NCBI RefSeq assembly: GCF_007993935.1
Contig: NZ_VITY01000014.1
Span: 62,001-126,000 of the forward strand
Direction: 5' to 3'
Length of the DNA: 64,000 nucleotides
DNA from: Bradyrhizobium macuxiense
GTDB taxonomy: Bacteria; Pseudomonadota; Alphaproteobacteria; Rhizobiales; Xanthobacteraceae
Shown: positions 19,529 to 28,216 of the stretch, piece by piece
How the letters are laid out: every line of letters begins with the position of its first letter
How positions within the stretch are numbered: the stretch's first letter is position 1
Position numbers and translations under genes: made by a program
Notes under the pieces: generated by a model
Told to the model about the DNA's origin: nothing
The model's database searches: none
What the model saw: only the letters and a program-made list of their open reading frames with translations

Positions 19529-20914
19529 ATGACCATTGAAGCCTCGATCGACGACGTCAGCCCCGCTACGGCCGCGCCTGCGGTGCCGGTCGATCATTTT
19601 CTGACCGCACCGATCCTGCCGACGCTGCTGAAGCTCGCGGTCCCCAACACCATCGCGATGTTCGGCTCGACGCTGGTCGCGGTTGCCGAGACCTCCTATA
19701 TCGGCCGGCTCGGCACCGAGCCGCTGGCAGGCATCGCACTGGTGTTTCCGTTCGCGATGCTGAACCAGATGATGTCGGCGGGCGCGATGGGCGGCGGCGT
19801 CTCCTCGGCGATCAGCCGCGCGCTCGGCGCCGGCGATCGCGACCGCGCCGCCGACCTGGCTCTGCATGCTGCGATCATCGGAGTCGGCCTCGGCCTGTTC
19901 TTCACCGTGATGATGCTGGGCTTCGGCCGCAATTTCTATGCGCTGCTCGGCGGCCACGGCGGCGTGCTCGAGCAGTCCCTGCATTACTCGCAGGTGCTGT
20001 TCTCCGGCGCGATCTCGATCTGGCTGGTCAACACGCTCGCGTCCGTCGTGCGCGGCACCGGCGACATGCGGATTCCCTCGATGACGCTGATCACGGTTTC
20101 GATGATCCAGATCGCGGTCGGCGGCGTGCTTGGGCTCGGGCTGTTCGGCGTGCCAAGCCTCGGCATGCGCGGCGTCGCCGCGGGCCAGCTCACGGCCTTC
20201 ACGTGTGGTGCGATCTTCCTCGCTTGGTATCTCGCCTCCGGCCGCAGCCGGCTGAAGCTCGACTTTGCCGCATTCAGATTCCAGCGCGCGATGTTTCTCG
20301 ACATCCTCATGGTCGGCGCGATCTCCTGCCTGTCGCCGCTGCAGAGCGTGCTGACGATCCTGATCTTCACCAAGATCCTGGCGGGCTTCGGCACCGAGAC
20401 GCTGGCCGGATACGGCATGGGCTCACGGCTGGAATTCCTGCTGATCCCGATCGCCTTCGCGGTCGGTGTCGCCTCGGTGCCGATGGTCGGCATGGCGATC
20501 GGCGCGGGACTGGTGACGCGGGCCCGCAAAGTTGCGTGGACCGCCGGCACGGTCGCGGGCCTTGTCGTCGGACTGGTCGGACTTGTGGTCGCAGTCGAGC
20601 CGACGCTGTGGATCGCATTGTTCACCGGCGATCCCGGTGTAACGGCCGCGGCTTCGTCCTATTTCGCACTGGCCGGCCCGGGATTCGGCTTCTTCGGCGT
20701 CGGCGTATGCCTGTATTTCTCCTCGCAAGGCGCGGCCAAGGTCGGCGGACCGGTGCTGGCCGGCACCATCCGCCTGCTGCTGGTCGGCATCGGCGGCTGG
20801 TGGCTTGCTACCGCGAGCGCGCCGGCATGGACGCTGTTTGCGCTGGTCGGAGCGGCGATGGTGGCATTCGGCCTCGCCACCGTCATATCGATTCGGCTGA
20901 CCCGCTGGGGATAG
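19529..20914 (+). CDS. MATE family efflux transporter
   Basis: This is a 461-residue multidrug and toxin extrusion transporter with twelve hydrophobic segments in two pseudo-repeated halves. Typical marks are LKLAVPNTIAMFGSTLVAVAETSYIGRLGTEPLAGIAL in helices 1-2 and AGYGMGSRLEFLLIPIAFAVG in the second half. The substrate is not predictable. The start at 19529 (MTIEASID) is preferred to 19457 because the upstream 24 residues look like untranslated sequence. No regulator gene adjoins it. Confidence 0.88.
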   Translation: MTIEASIDDVSPATAAPAVPVDHFLTAPILPTLLKLAVPNTIAMFGSTLVAVAETSYIGRLGTEPLAGIALVFPFAMLNQMMSAGAMGGGVSSAISRALGAGDRDRAADLALHAAIIGVGLGLFFTVMMLGFGRNFYALLGGHGGVLEQSLHYSQVLFSGAISIWLVNTLASVVRGTGDMRIPSMTLITVSMIQIAVGGVLGLGLFGVPSLGMRGVAAGQLTAFTCGAIFLAWYLASGRSRLKLDFAAFRFQRAMFLDILMVGAISCLSPLQSVLTILIFTKILAGFGTETLAGYGMGSRLEFLLIPIAFAVGVASVPMVGMAIGAGLVTRARKVAWTAGTVAGLVVGLVGLVVAVEPTLWIALFTGDPGVTAAASSYFALAGPGFGFFGVGVCLYFSSQGAAKVGGPVLAGTIRLLLVGIGGWWLATASAPAWTLFALVGAAMVAFGLATVISIRLTRWG

Positions 20915-21049
20915 CATCGCCTTGCCTGAGCATGGCGACCCCGGAAATAATCTACAGAATTTTTTGGATCATCCGCGCCTGATCGCGCGAATATGACATT
21001 GCAGAAATCTTTCGACTTGTTATGCAGGCCGACCTTTTGGGGAACTGCC

Positions 21050-21493
21050 ATGGCCTGCAAACTCGGATTCGTGATCGCAATCATCGCGACGGCGTTCGCC
21101 GCGCCTGCAGCGCATGCGCAGGGTGCGCCTGAGCCTTTCGGCGTCTGGCAGACCCAGGCGGGCGATGCCCGCGTCAAGATCAGCAAATGCGGCGGCGGCA
21201 TCTGCGGCGTGGTGGTGAGCCTGCGCGACCCGATCGATCCGATGACCGGCAAGCCGCAGGTCGACAACAAGAATCCCAATCCGTCGCTGGCCAACCGGCC
21301 GATCATCGGGTTGCCGCTGTTCTCCGCCATGCAGCCGGTCGCCGCGGGCAAATGGTCGGGCCAGATCTACAATGCCGACGATGGCGGCACCTATGCGAGC
21401 AGCGTCTCGGTCACCGGCGAGAGCATGCTGCGCGTCGAAGGCTGCGTCGGCGCGCTGTGCGGCGGCGAGACCTGGACGCGGGTGGGACGGTAG
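21050..21493 (+). CDS. DUF2147 family secreted protein
   Basis: This 147-residue protein has a signal peptide ending near AAHAQG and a single DUF2147 domain, recognised by GVWQTQAGDARVKISKCGGG, CGVVVSLRDPIDP, the GQIYNADDGGTY segment and the ending GCVGALCGGETWTR. The family is periplasmic and of unknown function. Four cysteines, probably two disulfides, are conserved. The start at 21050 (MACKLGF) follows GGGGA. It is not obviously part of an operon. Confidence 0.88.
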   Translation: MACKLGFVIAIIATAFAAPAAHAQGAPEPFGVWQTQAGDARVKISKCGGGICGVVVSLRDPIDPMTGKPQVDNKNPNPSLANRPIIGLPLFSAMQPVAAGKWSGQIYNADDGGTYASSVSVTGESMLRVEGCVGALCGGETWTRVGR

Positions 21494-21579
21494 GTAGCTG
21501 GAAAGGCTGCGCTCCCTCCTCGCGCTCGGGGTGAGCGGCTCTCACCGCGAGAATGGCGGACATCAAGTCCGCAGAGACT

Positions 21580-21645
21580 CCCCCTCACCCGGAACGCATC
21601 TTGCGATGCGTTCCGACCTCTCCCCGCAAGCGGGGCGAGGTGAAG
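21580..21645. repeat. REP-like element, family B, partial copy 3
   Basis: A half-length element with CCCCCTCACCC, a nested perfect palindrome GGAACGCATC TTGC GATGCGTTCC, and CTCTCCCCGCAAGCGGGG. It lies between two converging genes and may act as a bidirectional terminator. Confidence 0.55.
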
Positions 21646-21652
21646 AGCAGCG

Positions 21653-22804
21653 CTACGCCGCGCGCGCCTTCAGCACGGTGGCGGCGGAGGCGTAACCGCC
21701 GCGGGCGCCGTCGATGAAGTGAACGTGGTCGGCGCGCATCACCGACGGCGTGAAGCAGGTCATCATCGCGGCATCCTGTTCATACAGGCCATAGCGCACG
21801 ATGCCCTGCGCGGCCGCGGCAACGAGGCGCTGCTCGAGCTCGGCGGCGAGCTCCGGCGTGCAGTCCAGGATCATGCGCAGGCCGTCGTCGAATTTGCGGA
21901 AGTCGGAGTTCTCGACCACCTGCTGCAGATAGAGCTTCGGCGCGAACTTGCCGACCTTGAGGCCGAGGCGAAACACGACAAAGGCCCAGAGCGCAAAACC
22001 GAGCACCGCGGCGCGCCGCATCGCGAGCGGCCCGCCGAACCGCTTGGCACGCGCTTCGTATTCGATGCCCTGCGGCGGAAAGCGCAGCGGCGGGCCGCCC
22101 GGCGGCACCGGCCGTCCGGCATCGGGACTTTTCTCGACGCGCACGACGATGTCCTCGATCACCTTGCGGAAGGAAGCCGGATCGGCGCCCCTTGCCGGCA
22201 ACACCAGCACCGAGAGGATGACGCCACGCGCGGATGGCATCACCTCGAAACGGCAGGACAGGCCGGACAGATCGGGCTGCGTGCCCGACGGCGCCGGATC
22301 GACCGCGAATTCGCCGCGCTTCATCGCGGCGTCGGCATAGGCAAGACCGCCGCCCGTGAACATCGCGTAGGAGAGATTGGCCGACGGCCCGAAACGCGCG
22401 ACGCGGACATCGGCGCCCGCGGCGCGGATCGCCGATACCGGCATCAGCGCCACCCGCAGCACCAGATCGAGATCGTCGCGCACCCAGCGCGCGGTCGCAG
22501 CCAGCGCCTCGCGCGCTCGCTCGAGATCGGCGGGCGCGACCGCGAAGCTCGCGCCGTCGCCGCCGAACACGAAGGGGAATTCTCGGCCATCGAGCGCATT
22601 GGTGACCGAGGCGACCACCGCGGCGCCGGCCATGTTGACTGCCTTGTAGCGCTGCGCCGCGATCGCCTTGGTCGATTCGACGATGTCGGCGACGCCGACC
22701 GTCCAGTCATCGGGCAGCGGCGCATACAGCGCCGGATCCATCAGGCGCGCGAAGCCGCGAAACACCGGAATGCCGCCGTAGAAGATCTCGCTGCCGCCAG
22801 CCAT
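21653..22804 (-). CDS. DUF3095 family protein with cyclase-like N-terminal half
   Basis: This 383-residue protein belongs to DUF3095. Its N-terminal half resembles a class III nucleotide cyclase core: VGVADIVESTKAI corresponds to the first metal-binding Asp region and FPFVFGGDGASFAV to the second metal-binding strand. The C-terminal half has a possible membrane-contacting hydrophobic stretch (AVLGFALWAFVVFRLGL). Enzymatic activity for this family is not established. The start at 22804 is the first ATG. It is monocistronic, between two repeat-containing spacers. Confidence 0.83.
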   Translation of the reverse strand: MAGGSEIFYGGIPVFRGFARLMDPALYAPLPDDWTVGVADIVESTKAIAAQRYKAVNMAGAAVVASVTNALDGREFPFVFGGDGASFAVAPADLERAREALAATARWVRDDLDLVLRVALMPVSAIRAAGADVRVARFGPSANLSYAMFTGGGLAYADAAMKRGEFAVDPAPSGTQPDLSGLSCRFEVMPSARGVILSVLVLPARGADPASFRKVIEDIVVRVEKSPDAGRPVPPGGPPLRFPPQGIEYEARAKRFGGPLAMRRAAVLGFALWAFVVFRLGLKVGKFAPKLYLQQVVENSDFRKFDDGLRMILDCTPELAAELEQRLVAAAAQGIVRYGLYEQDAAMMTCFTPSVMRADHVHFIDGARGGYASAATVLKARAA

Positions 22805-22897
22805 CGCAACGCCGTGTTGTTTCCTTGCCTATGACCAAACTCTCTAGCAGATACGGTGAGGATTGGGACGGGGTTTCCCCCTCGGAGCCTGAACCTT

Positions 22898-23040
22898 CCG
22901 TCACCCTGAGGAGCGCGCCTTGGCGCGCGTCTCGAAGGGTCGACGGCCCGACTGGCACCACGGACGGATCGTGCCTTCTAAAGACATTCGGGGCCGATTC
23001 ATCCTTCGAGGCTCGCTTCGCTCGCACCTCAGGATGACGG
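22898..23040. repeat. REP-like palindromic element, family A, copy 2
   Basis: The ends CCGTCACCCTGAGG and CCTCAGGATGACGG match copy 1, with inner arms GCGCGTCTCGAAGGGTCGAC and ATCCTTCGAGGCTCGCTTCG. It lies between the COG0523 and DUF3095 genes. Confidence 0.8.
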
Positions 23041-23065
23041 GGATAAAGCGCGTGTCTCTATCAAC

Positions 23066-24271
23066 TCACGCCGCCTCGCCCGCCCTTTTCCACGGCGGAA
23101 ACGGATCGCGCAGCCCTGCCCACGCGTGCGGGTCCATGCCCGGTTTGCCGGTGACCAAGCAGGCATCGAGCCGGCGGCGAATGTCGTCTTCGTTCATGCC
23201 GGAGCCGATGAAGACCAGTTCCTGGCGGCGATCGCCGTAGAGATCGTTCCAGCTCCGCTGCATCATCAGCTGCCAATCCGGATGATCCGGCCAGCGCTCG
23301 CGCGGGATCGCGGCCCACCATGAGCCGAGACCTTCGGTGCGGACGATCGCGCCGGCCTGGCTCATCTCGCCGCACCAATCCGGGCGCGTCGCGATCCAGA
23401 AATGGCCCTTGGCGCGGATCACGCCCTGCCAGCTCTCTCGCAGGAAGCCGTGGAAGCGCACCGGATCGAACGGGCGCCGTGCCCGATAGACGAAGCTCGT
23501 GATGCCATATTCCTCGGTCTCCGGTACGTGCTCGGCAAAGCCATAGAGCTCCTTGTGCCAGAGCGGATGCTGCTGTGCGCGCTCATAGGCGAAGCGGCCG
23601 GTGTCGAGCACGCGATCGAACGGGACCTGCGCAAAGCTCGCCTCGACGATATCGGCATCCGGATTGAGCGCGCGCACGATGGTGCGGGCCGCTTCGCGCT
23701 CGGCCGGCGTCGCCGCATCGATCTTGTTCAGCACGACGACGTCGGCGAACTCGATTTGCTCGACCAGGAGATCGACCAGCGTGCGCTTGTCGCCGTCGAG
23801 CGCCTCGCCGCGCTGGCTGAGGAAATCGGTCGACGTATAGTCCTTCAACAGATTGGCGGCGTCGACCACCGTGACCATGGTGTCGAGCCGCGCGACGTCG
23901 GACAGGCTCGCGCCTTCTTCATCGCGAAACTCGAAGGTCGCGGCGACCGGCAGCGGCTCGGAGATGCCGGTCGATTCGATCAGGAGATAATCGAAGCGAC
24001 GGCTCTCGGCCAGCGCGCGCACCTCCCTCAGCAGATCGCCGCGCAGGGTGCAGCAGATGCAGCCATTGCTCATCTCGACCAGTTTTTCGTCAGTCCGGGA
24101 CAGGTTCGCACCGCCATCGCGAACGAGGTCGGCGTCGATGTTCACCTCGCTCATGTCGTTCACAATCACCGCAACCTTCAGGCCGTGGCGGTTGTTCAGG
24201 ACGTGGTCCAGCAAAGTGGTCTTTCCAGCCCCGAGGAAGCCGGACAAGATGGTGACGGGGAGTTTCTGCAT
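23066..24271 (-). CDS. COG0523 (CobW/ZigA-type) metal-trafficking GTPase
   Basis: This 401-residue G3E-family GTPase is likely involved in zinc allocation under zinc limitation. The Walker A motif GFLGAGKTTLL (about residues 11-21), the metal-binding CxCC motif in MSNGCICCTLRGDLL, the IESTGISEPLPV switch and NKID are all present. The C-terminal CobW_C domain includes GHFWIATRP and ends with a plausible metal-binding tail. The ATG at 24271 is preferred; a TTG at 24280 is in frame. A near-perfect Zur-type palindrome 60 bases upstream supports a ZigA-like role rather than cobalamin synthesis. Confidence 0.9.
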   Translation of the reverse strand: MQKLPVTILSGFLGAGKTTLLDHVLNNRHGLKVAVIVNDMSEVNIDADLVRDGGANLSRTDEKLVEMSNGCICCTLRGDLLREVRALAESRRFDYLLIESTGISEPLPVAATFEFRDEEGASLSDVARLDTMVTVVDAANLLKDYTSTDFLSQRGEALDGDKRTLVDLLVEQIEFADVVVLNKIDAATPAEREAARTIVRALNPDADIVEASFAQVPFDRVLDTGRFAYERAQQHPLWHKELYGFAEHVPETEEYGITSFVYRARRPFDPVRFHGFLRESWQGVIRAKGHFWIATRPDWCGEMSQAGAIVRTEGLGSWWAAIPRERWPDHPDWQLMMQRSWNDLYGDRRQELVFIGSGMNEDDIRRRLDACLVTGKPGMDPHAWAGLRDPFPPWKRAGEAA

Positions 24272-24330
24272 CGAGATCAAACAGTTGCTGGAGGGACGGG
24301 CGGCGGCGGGACATGGGCATTTTGCTTGAA

Positions 24331-24350
24331 TGTAATGTTATAACATAACA
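24331..24350. promoter_or_regulatory. Candidate Zur (zinc uptake regulator) operator
   Basis: The 20-base element TGTAATGTTATAACATAACA is symmetric at 18 of 20 positions and contains ATGTTATAACAT at its core. That is the alphaproteobacterial Zur box pattern as I remember it. It lies 60 bases upstream of the COG0523 GTPase start, and its AT-richness stands out against the surrounding high GC. Confidence 0.78.
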
Positions 24351-24530
24351 TCAACAGCCGAGAGCTTTGTCAAGATGGGGCTGCCTTCACCCGAGATGAC
24401 GGCTTCCCGCACGCGCGCGCCGGTACCGTCACGAAAAGGCGCCGCACAAATGTGGGCCGCTTCACGCGCGCGTCTCATCTCAGGTTGTAGGTTTGGAAAA
24501 ATGCCCGCCTGAACCGGAAAGGATCGCGCC

Positions 24531-25196
24531 GTGACCCTCGCCTACGGATTCGTCAAGACCAAGGTGACCTCCGAGCCCAAGCTGAAGCCGTCGCATCACG
24601 GGCACGAAACGCAGTATCACCTGCACTGCAATCTCGACGTCGGCGGCGAGCAGTGGGACGTTGCCATCAATGTCGGCACCAATGACGCGGACGATTTGCT
24701 GAAATACAAGCTGGTGTTCGACTTCCGCCATCCGATCATCCAGACGCTTGCGGCAGCAAGCGGCGGCTCGCAGGATCTGACCGGGCAGAAGAAATTGCCG
24801 GCGCTCGATTTCCTGCGCAGCAATCTGCTCGACAATACCGGCAAATGGCGCGACAGCGACGTGATGGACGGCTCCGACGACACCGAGCCGGCGGCGACGC
24901 TGAAGCGGCTGCTGTCGCGCGCGCATCAGGAGAGCCGCGACGTCTACATCTTCGGCCGCTTCTACGCGCAGGGCGACGGTCTGCACGACGTCCATCTCAA
25001 CCAGGGCTCGAGCAAGGGCTTCATCCATCGCCCGGGCGATGATTCCAACGACCACAACGACATCTGGCAAGACGGCGCCGTCATGGTCGATCTCGGCGAG
25101 CCGGAATGGGCGGCCTATGTCTCGGCCTTCACCCAGCAGCTGGTGCCGACCGACGATCTCGGCAATCCGCAGCCGGACGCGACCACGATCGGTTGA
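24531..25196 (+). CDS. DUF2278 (YukJ-like) family protein
   Basis: This 221-residue soluble protein belongs to DUF2278, seen from the opening LAYGFVKTKV, the segment QYHLHCNLDV...WDVAINVGT, and the late block DVYIFGRFYAQGDGLHDVHLNQGS followed by DHNDIWQDGAVMV. The function of the family is unknown. The start is GTG at 24531, preceded by AAAGGA. It is divergent from the Zur-box-controlled GTPase gene, with 259 bases between, so the operator could influence both; this is inference. Confidence 0.85.
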   Translation: MTLAYGFVKTKVTSEPKLKPSHHGHETQYHLHCNLDVGGEQWDVAINVGTNDADDLLKYKLVFDFRHPIIQTLAAASGGSQDLTGQKKLPALDFLRSNLLDNTGKWRDSDVMDGSDDTEPAATLKRLLSRAHQESRDVYIFGRFYAQGDGLHDVHLNQGSSKGFIHRPGDDSNDHNDIWQDGAVMVDLGEPEWAAYVSAFTQQLVPTDDLGNPQPDATTIG

Positions 25197-25232
25197 GCAG
25201 CCGGGCGCGCGAACGCTGCGAACTTCCTTGTC

Positions 25233-25376
25233 CCGTCATGCTGAGGAGCCGCGAAGCGCGTCTCGAAGCATGCACGGCCCCGCTCTGACAGCTCGGCCGT
25301 TCATCCTTCGAGACGCGCGGAGCCTGTCATCGGGCCGCGCTTCGCGCGGACCCGTTGGCGCTCCTCAGGATGACGG
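25233..25376. repeat. REP-like palindromic element, family A, copy 3
   Basis: The ends CCGTCATGCTGAGG and CTCAGGATGACGG match the other two copies, with inner arms GCGCGTCTCGAAGCATG and CATCCTTCGAGACGCGCG. It carries an extra hairpin insertion around 25328-25360, making it the longest copy. It lies between the converging DUF2278 and htpG genes. Confidence 0.8.
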
Positions 25377-25397
25377 GGATAGAGGACGAAGAGCCGC

Positions 25398-27263
25398 CTA
25401 CTTCCCCAATCCGCGCAGCACGAGCTGGTTCATGCGGCTGGCGAAGGCGGCGGGGTCGGCGGGCATCTCGCCGTCGAGGATCTGCGCCTGCTCGAACAGC
25501 AGGAGCGAGAGATCCTTGGCCTGCGCCCCGTCGGTCGCGAGCGCCGCGACCAGCGGATGGCGCAGATTGATCTCGAGGATCGGTTTGGTGATCTCGCCGC
25601 GGTTCTGTTGCGCGAGCAGCCGCTCCAGCGCACGGTCGCGGGCATCGCCGCCGGCGACCAGACACGACGCGCTCGAGGTCAGCCGCTGCGAGGCGCGGAC
25701 GTCGGAGACGCGCTCCCCCAGCGCATCCTTGATCACGGCGATCGTGGTCGCAGCGTCGGCCGCGGGCTCGTCCTTCTTGTCGTCGGCCTCGTCGTCGGCG
25801 AGCGGGATCAGGCCGAAATCGACATCGCCCTGGCTCAGCGACTTCAGCGGCTTGCCGCCGAAGTCGATCGGCGCCGAGGTCCAGAACGCGTCGACGGGAT
25901 CGGTGAGCAGCAGCACCTCGATGCCGCGGGCGCGCGCCGATTCCAGCTTGGGGTTCGACTTCAGCCGCTCGACGCTGTCGCCGACCAGGTAATAGATCTC
26001 GGTCTGGTTCGGCTTGAAGTCGTCGACATATTGCTTCAGCGAACGGTTCTCGCCCGACGTCGTGGTGAAACGCGAAAGCGCCAGCAGCTTCTCGCGGCGC
26101 TCGAAATCCTCCCACAGGCCTTCCTTGATCACCGGGCCGAACGCGTCCCAGATCTTCGCGAAGGTCTCCGGCTCCTTCTCGCCGAGCGTCTCGAGCTCGC
26201 TCACGACGCGGCTGGTGACCGCCTTGCGGATCTGCGCGAGCTGCGGATTGTTCTGCAGCATCTCGCGCGAGATGTTGAGCGGCAGGTCCTCGCTGTCGAT
26301 CACGCCGCGGATGAAGCGCAGATAGGCCGGCAACAGCTCGGCATCGTCGGCGATGAAGACGCGGCGGACGTAGAGTTTGACCTTGCCCTTGCGTTCGACC
26401 TGGAACAGGTCGAACGGCTTTTGCGACGGCGCGAACAGCAGCACGGCGTAGGACTGCCGGCCTTCGGCGCGGTAATGCAGCGTCATCGCCGGCTCGTCGA
26501 ACGCACCCGCGATCTGCTTGTAGGCCTGCGCATAGTCTTCCGGCTTCAGCTCGGATTTCGAGCGCTGCCAGAGCGCGCTCGCCGAGTTGATCTGGCGCGG
26601 CTCACCCTCCTCCGGCACCAGCAGGATCGGAAACTGGATGTTGTCGGAATATTCGCGGACGATGCGCTCGATCTCGTAAGCCTCGAGATATTTGGCGGCG
26701 TCCTTTTTCAGATGCAGCACGATCTCGGTGCCGCGCGCGACGCGCTGAGCTGCCTCCTCGCTCGCCGGCGCGATCTCGAAACCGCTGCCGCCTTCCGACG
26801 TCCACACCCAGACCTCGTCGGAGCCGGCGCGGCGGCTGGTGACGATGATTTTGTCGGCGACCATGAAGGCGGCGTAGAAGCCGACGCCGAACTGGCCGAT
26901 CAGGTTGGCGCCGTCCTTGGCCTCGGTCAGCTTCGACAGGAACGACCTGGTGCCGGAGCGCGCGATGGTGCCGAGATTGTCGATCAGCTCCTGCCGCTCC
27001 ATGCCGATGCCGGTATCGATCACCGACAGCGTGTCGGCCGCCTTGTTCGGAACGATCTTGATCTCAGGCGGCGTGCCGTCGGTGATCAGCCCGGGATTGG
27101 CGATCGCCTCGTAGCGCAGCTTGTCGCAGGCGTCCGAGGCATTCGAGATCAATTCGCGCAGGAAAATATCGGTCTCGGAATAGACCGAATGCACCATCAG
27201 GTGCAGCAATTCGGCAACCTCGGCCTGGAACGGCTGGGATTCGGCGGCGGCAGTTGTGGTCAT
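25398..27263 (-). CDS. htpG: Molecular chaperone HtpG (Hsp90)
   Basis: HtpG is the bacterial Hsp90, an ATP-dependent cytoplasmic chaperone. The 621-residue protein shows the GHKL ATP-binding motifs in order: RELISNASDACDKLR, VIDTGIGM and IGQFGVGFYAAFMV. A middle domain follows (including the GVIDSEDLPLNISREMLQ segment) and then the dimerisation domain. The start at 27263 (MTTTAAAESQPF) is clear because the 56 residues in front of it in the open frame have no Hsp90 similarity. It probably responds to heat shock, but no heat-shock promoter motif was identified. Confidence 0.96.
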   Translation of the reverse strand: MTTTAAAESQPFQAEVAELLHLMVHSVYSETDIFLRELISNASDACDKLRYEAIANPGLITDGTPPEIKIVPNKAADTLSVIDTGIGMERQELIDNLGTIARSGTRSFLSKLTEAKDGANLIGQFGVGFYAAFMVADKIIVTSRRAGSDEVWVWTSEGGSGFEIAPASEEAAQRVARGTEIVLHLKKDAAKYLEAYEIERIVREYSDNIQFPILLVPEEGEPRQINSASALWQRSKSELKPEDYAQAYKQIAGAFDEPAMTLHYRAEGRQSYAVLLFAPSQKPFDLFQVERKGKVKLYVRRVFIADDAELLPAYLRFIRGVIDSEDLPLNISREMLQNNPQLAQIRKAVTSRVVSELETLGEKEPETFAKIWDAFGPVIKEGLWEDFERREKLLALSRFTTTSGENRSLKQYVDDFKPNQTEIYYLVGDSVERLKSNPKLESARARGIEVLLLTDPVDAFWTSAPIDFGGKPLKSLSQGDVDFGLIPLADDEADDKKDEPAADAATTIAVIKDALGERVSDVRASQRLTSSASCLVAGGDARDRALERLLAQQNRGEITKPILEINLRHPLVAALATDGAQAKDLSLLLFEQAQILDGEMPADPAAFASRMNQLVLRGLGK

Positions 27264-27349
27264 GCGGAAAACTCGGACAAACCTGAAGTGGCGGGAAAGC
27301 CCTGATATAGCGCGATCGCGCCGGCTGGCAAGCCAAGCGCGGGGAACCG

Positions 27350-28156
27350 TCAGTCCGAGATCGCGGCGATATAGCGCTCGACCGAACGGTCGAAGGCCGC
27401 CTTGGCGTCGGAGGCGATGTTCTTGCCCCACCAGGCGCCGTAGATCCGATCATACGCCAGCGGCGCGACCGCGCGCGCGACGCGGCGGACCGCTGCGGCA
27501 TTAAGCGGGATGTAGTTCGGATAGGAGTACATGAAGCTGACCGAGCGGCGGTCCATCGCCACCATCGCGATGTCACCGGTCAAGAGCGCCCCGCGCCCGT
27601 CGGCGCCCTTGCCCCAGTGCAGCATGGTGGCGCCGGCGAAATGTCCGCCGCCACGCACCAGCAGGATGTCGTCGGAGATGCGATAGCTGTCGCCCTGCCA
27701 CGGCACGATCGACCGATAAGGCCGCGTCACCCATTGCGCGTCGTCGCCGTGCAGATAGACCGGTGCATCGTCGAACGCCGCGCTCCAGTCGGCGACCGCG
27801 CCATAGTAATGCGGATGCGAGATCGCGATCGCCTTCAGCCCGCCGAGCGATCTGACATGCGCGATCGCCTCGGCGGTCGCCAGCGGCACGCAGTCCCACA
27901 TCACGCAGCCGCCGCGATCCGGCACCAGCAGCGCGCGCTGCCCGATTGCAAACGACGGCTCCAGCGCCAATCCGACGAGACCGAGATCGTCGCGCCAGAC
28001 CAGCTTGTGCCGCTGCGCGAGCTCCTCGCGCGTCAGCCACACCTGCCCGTTCCAGTTCACATATTGCCGCTCGTCCTCACAGATCGGGCAGCACGGCGGC
28101 GGCGCCGCGGTTTCAGGAAATTGAGCGCCGCATTGTTCGCAGGTCCAGAGAGACAT
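27350..28156 (-). CDS. MBL-fold hydrolase with N-terminal zinc-ribbon-like motif
   Basis: This 268-residue protein has a metallo-beta-lactamase fold. The metal motif is AISHPHYYGAVADW, a variant of HxHxxD; a second ligand is in GGGHFAGATMLHW and a third in LLTGDIAMV. The first 26 residues contain CEQC and CCPIC, a likely zinc ribbon not common in this superfamily. The substrate is unknown. It sits 86 bases upstream of htpG on the same strand (transcribed first), so co-transcription is possible. Confidence 0.82.
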   Translation of the reverse strand: MSLWTCEQCGAQFPETAAPPPCCPICEDERQYVNWNGQVWLTREELAQRHKLVWRDDLGLVGLALEPSFAIGQRALLVPDRGGCVMWDCVPLATAEAIAHVRSLGGLKAIAISHPHYYGAVADWSAAFDDAPVYLHGDDAQWVTRPYRSIVPWQGDSYRISDDILLVRGGGHFAGATMLHWGKGADGRGALLTGDIAMVAMDRRSVSFMYSYPNYIPLNAAAVRRVARAVAPLAYDRIYGAWWGKNIASDAKAAFDRSVERYIAAISD

Positions 28157-28216
28157 TTGGATCGCACGCGTTGGGGTGAAGCCAGATCCCTGCTCTACGT
28201 CAGCAGCGCAAGACGT

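Noticed and set aside
25557..27305. 582-residue plus-strand frame opposite htpG
   Set aside because: It is the reverse-strand shadow of Hsp90, with no domain or ribosome site.
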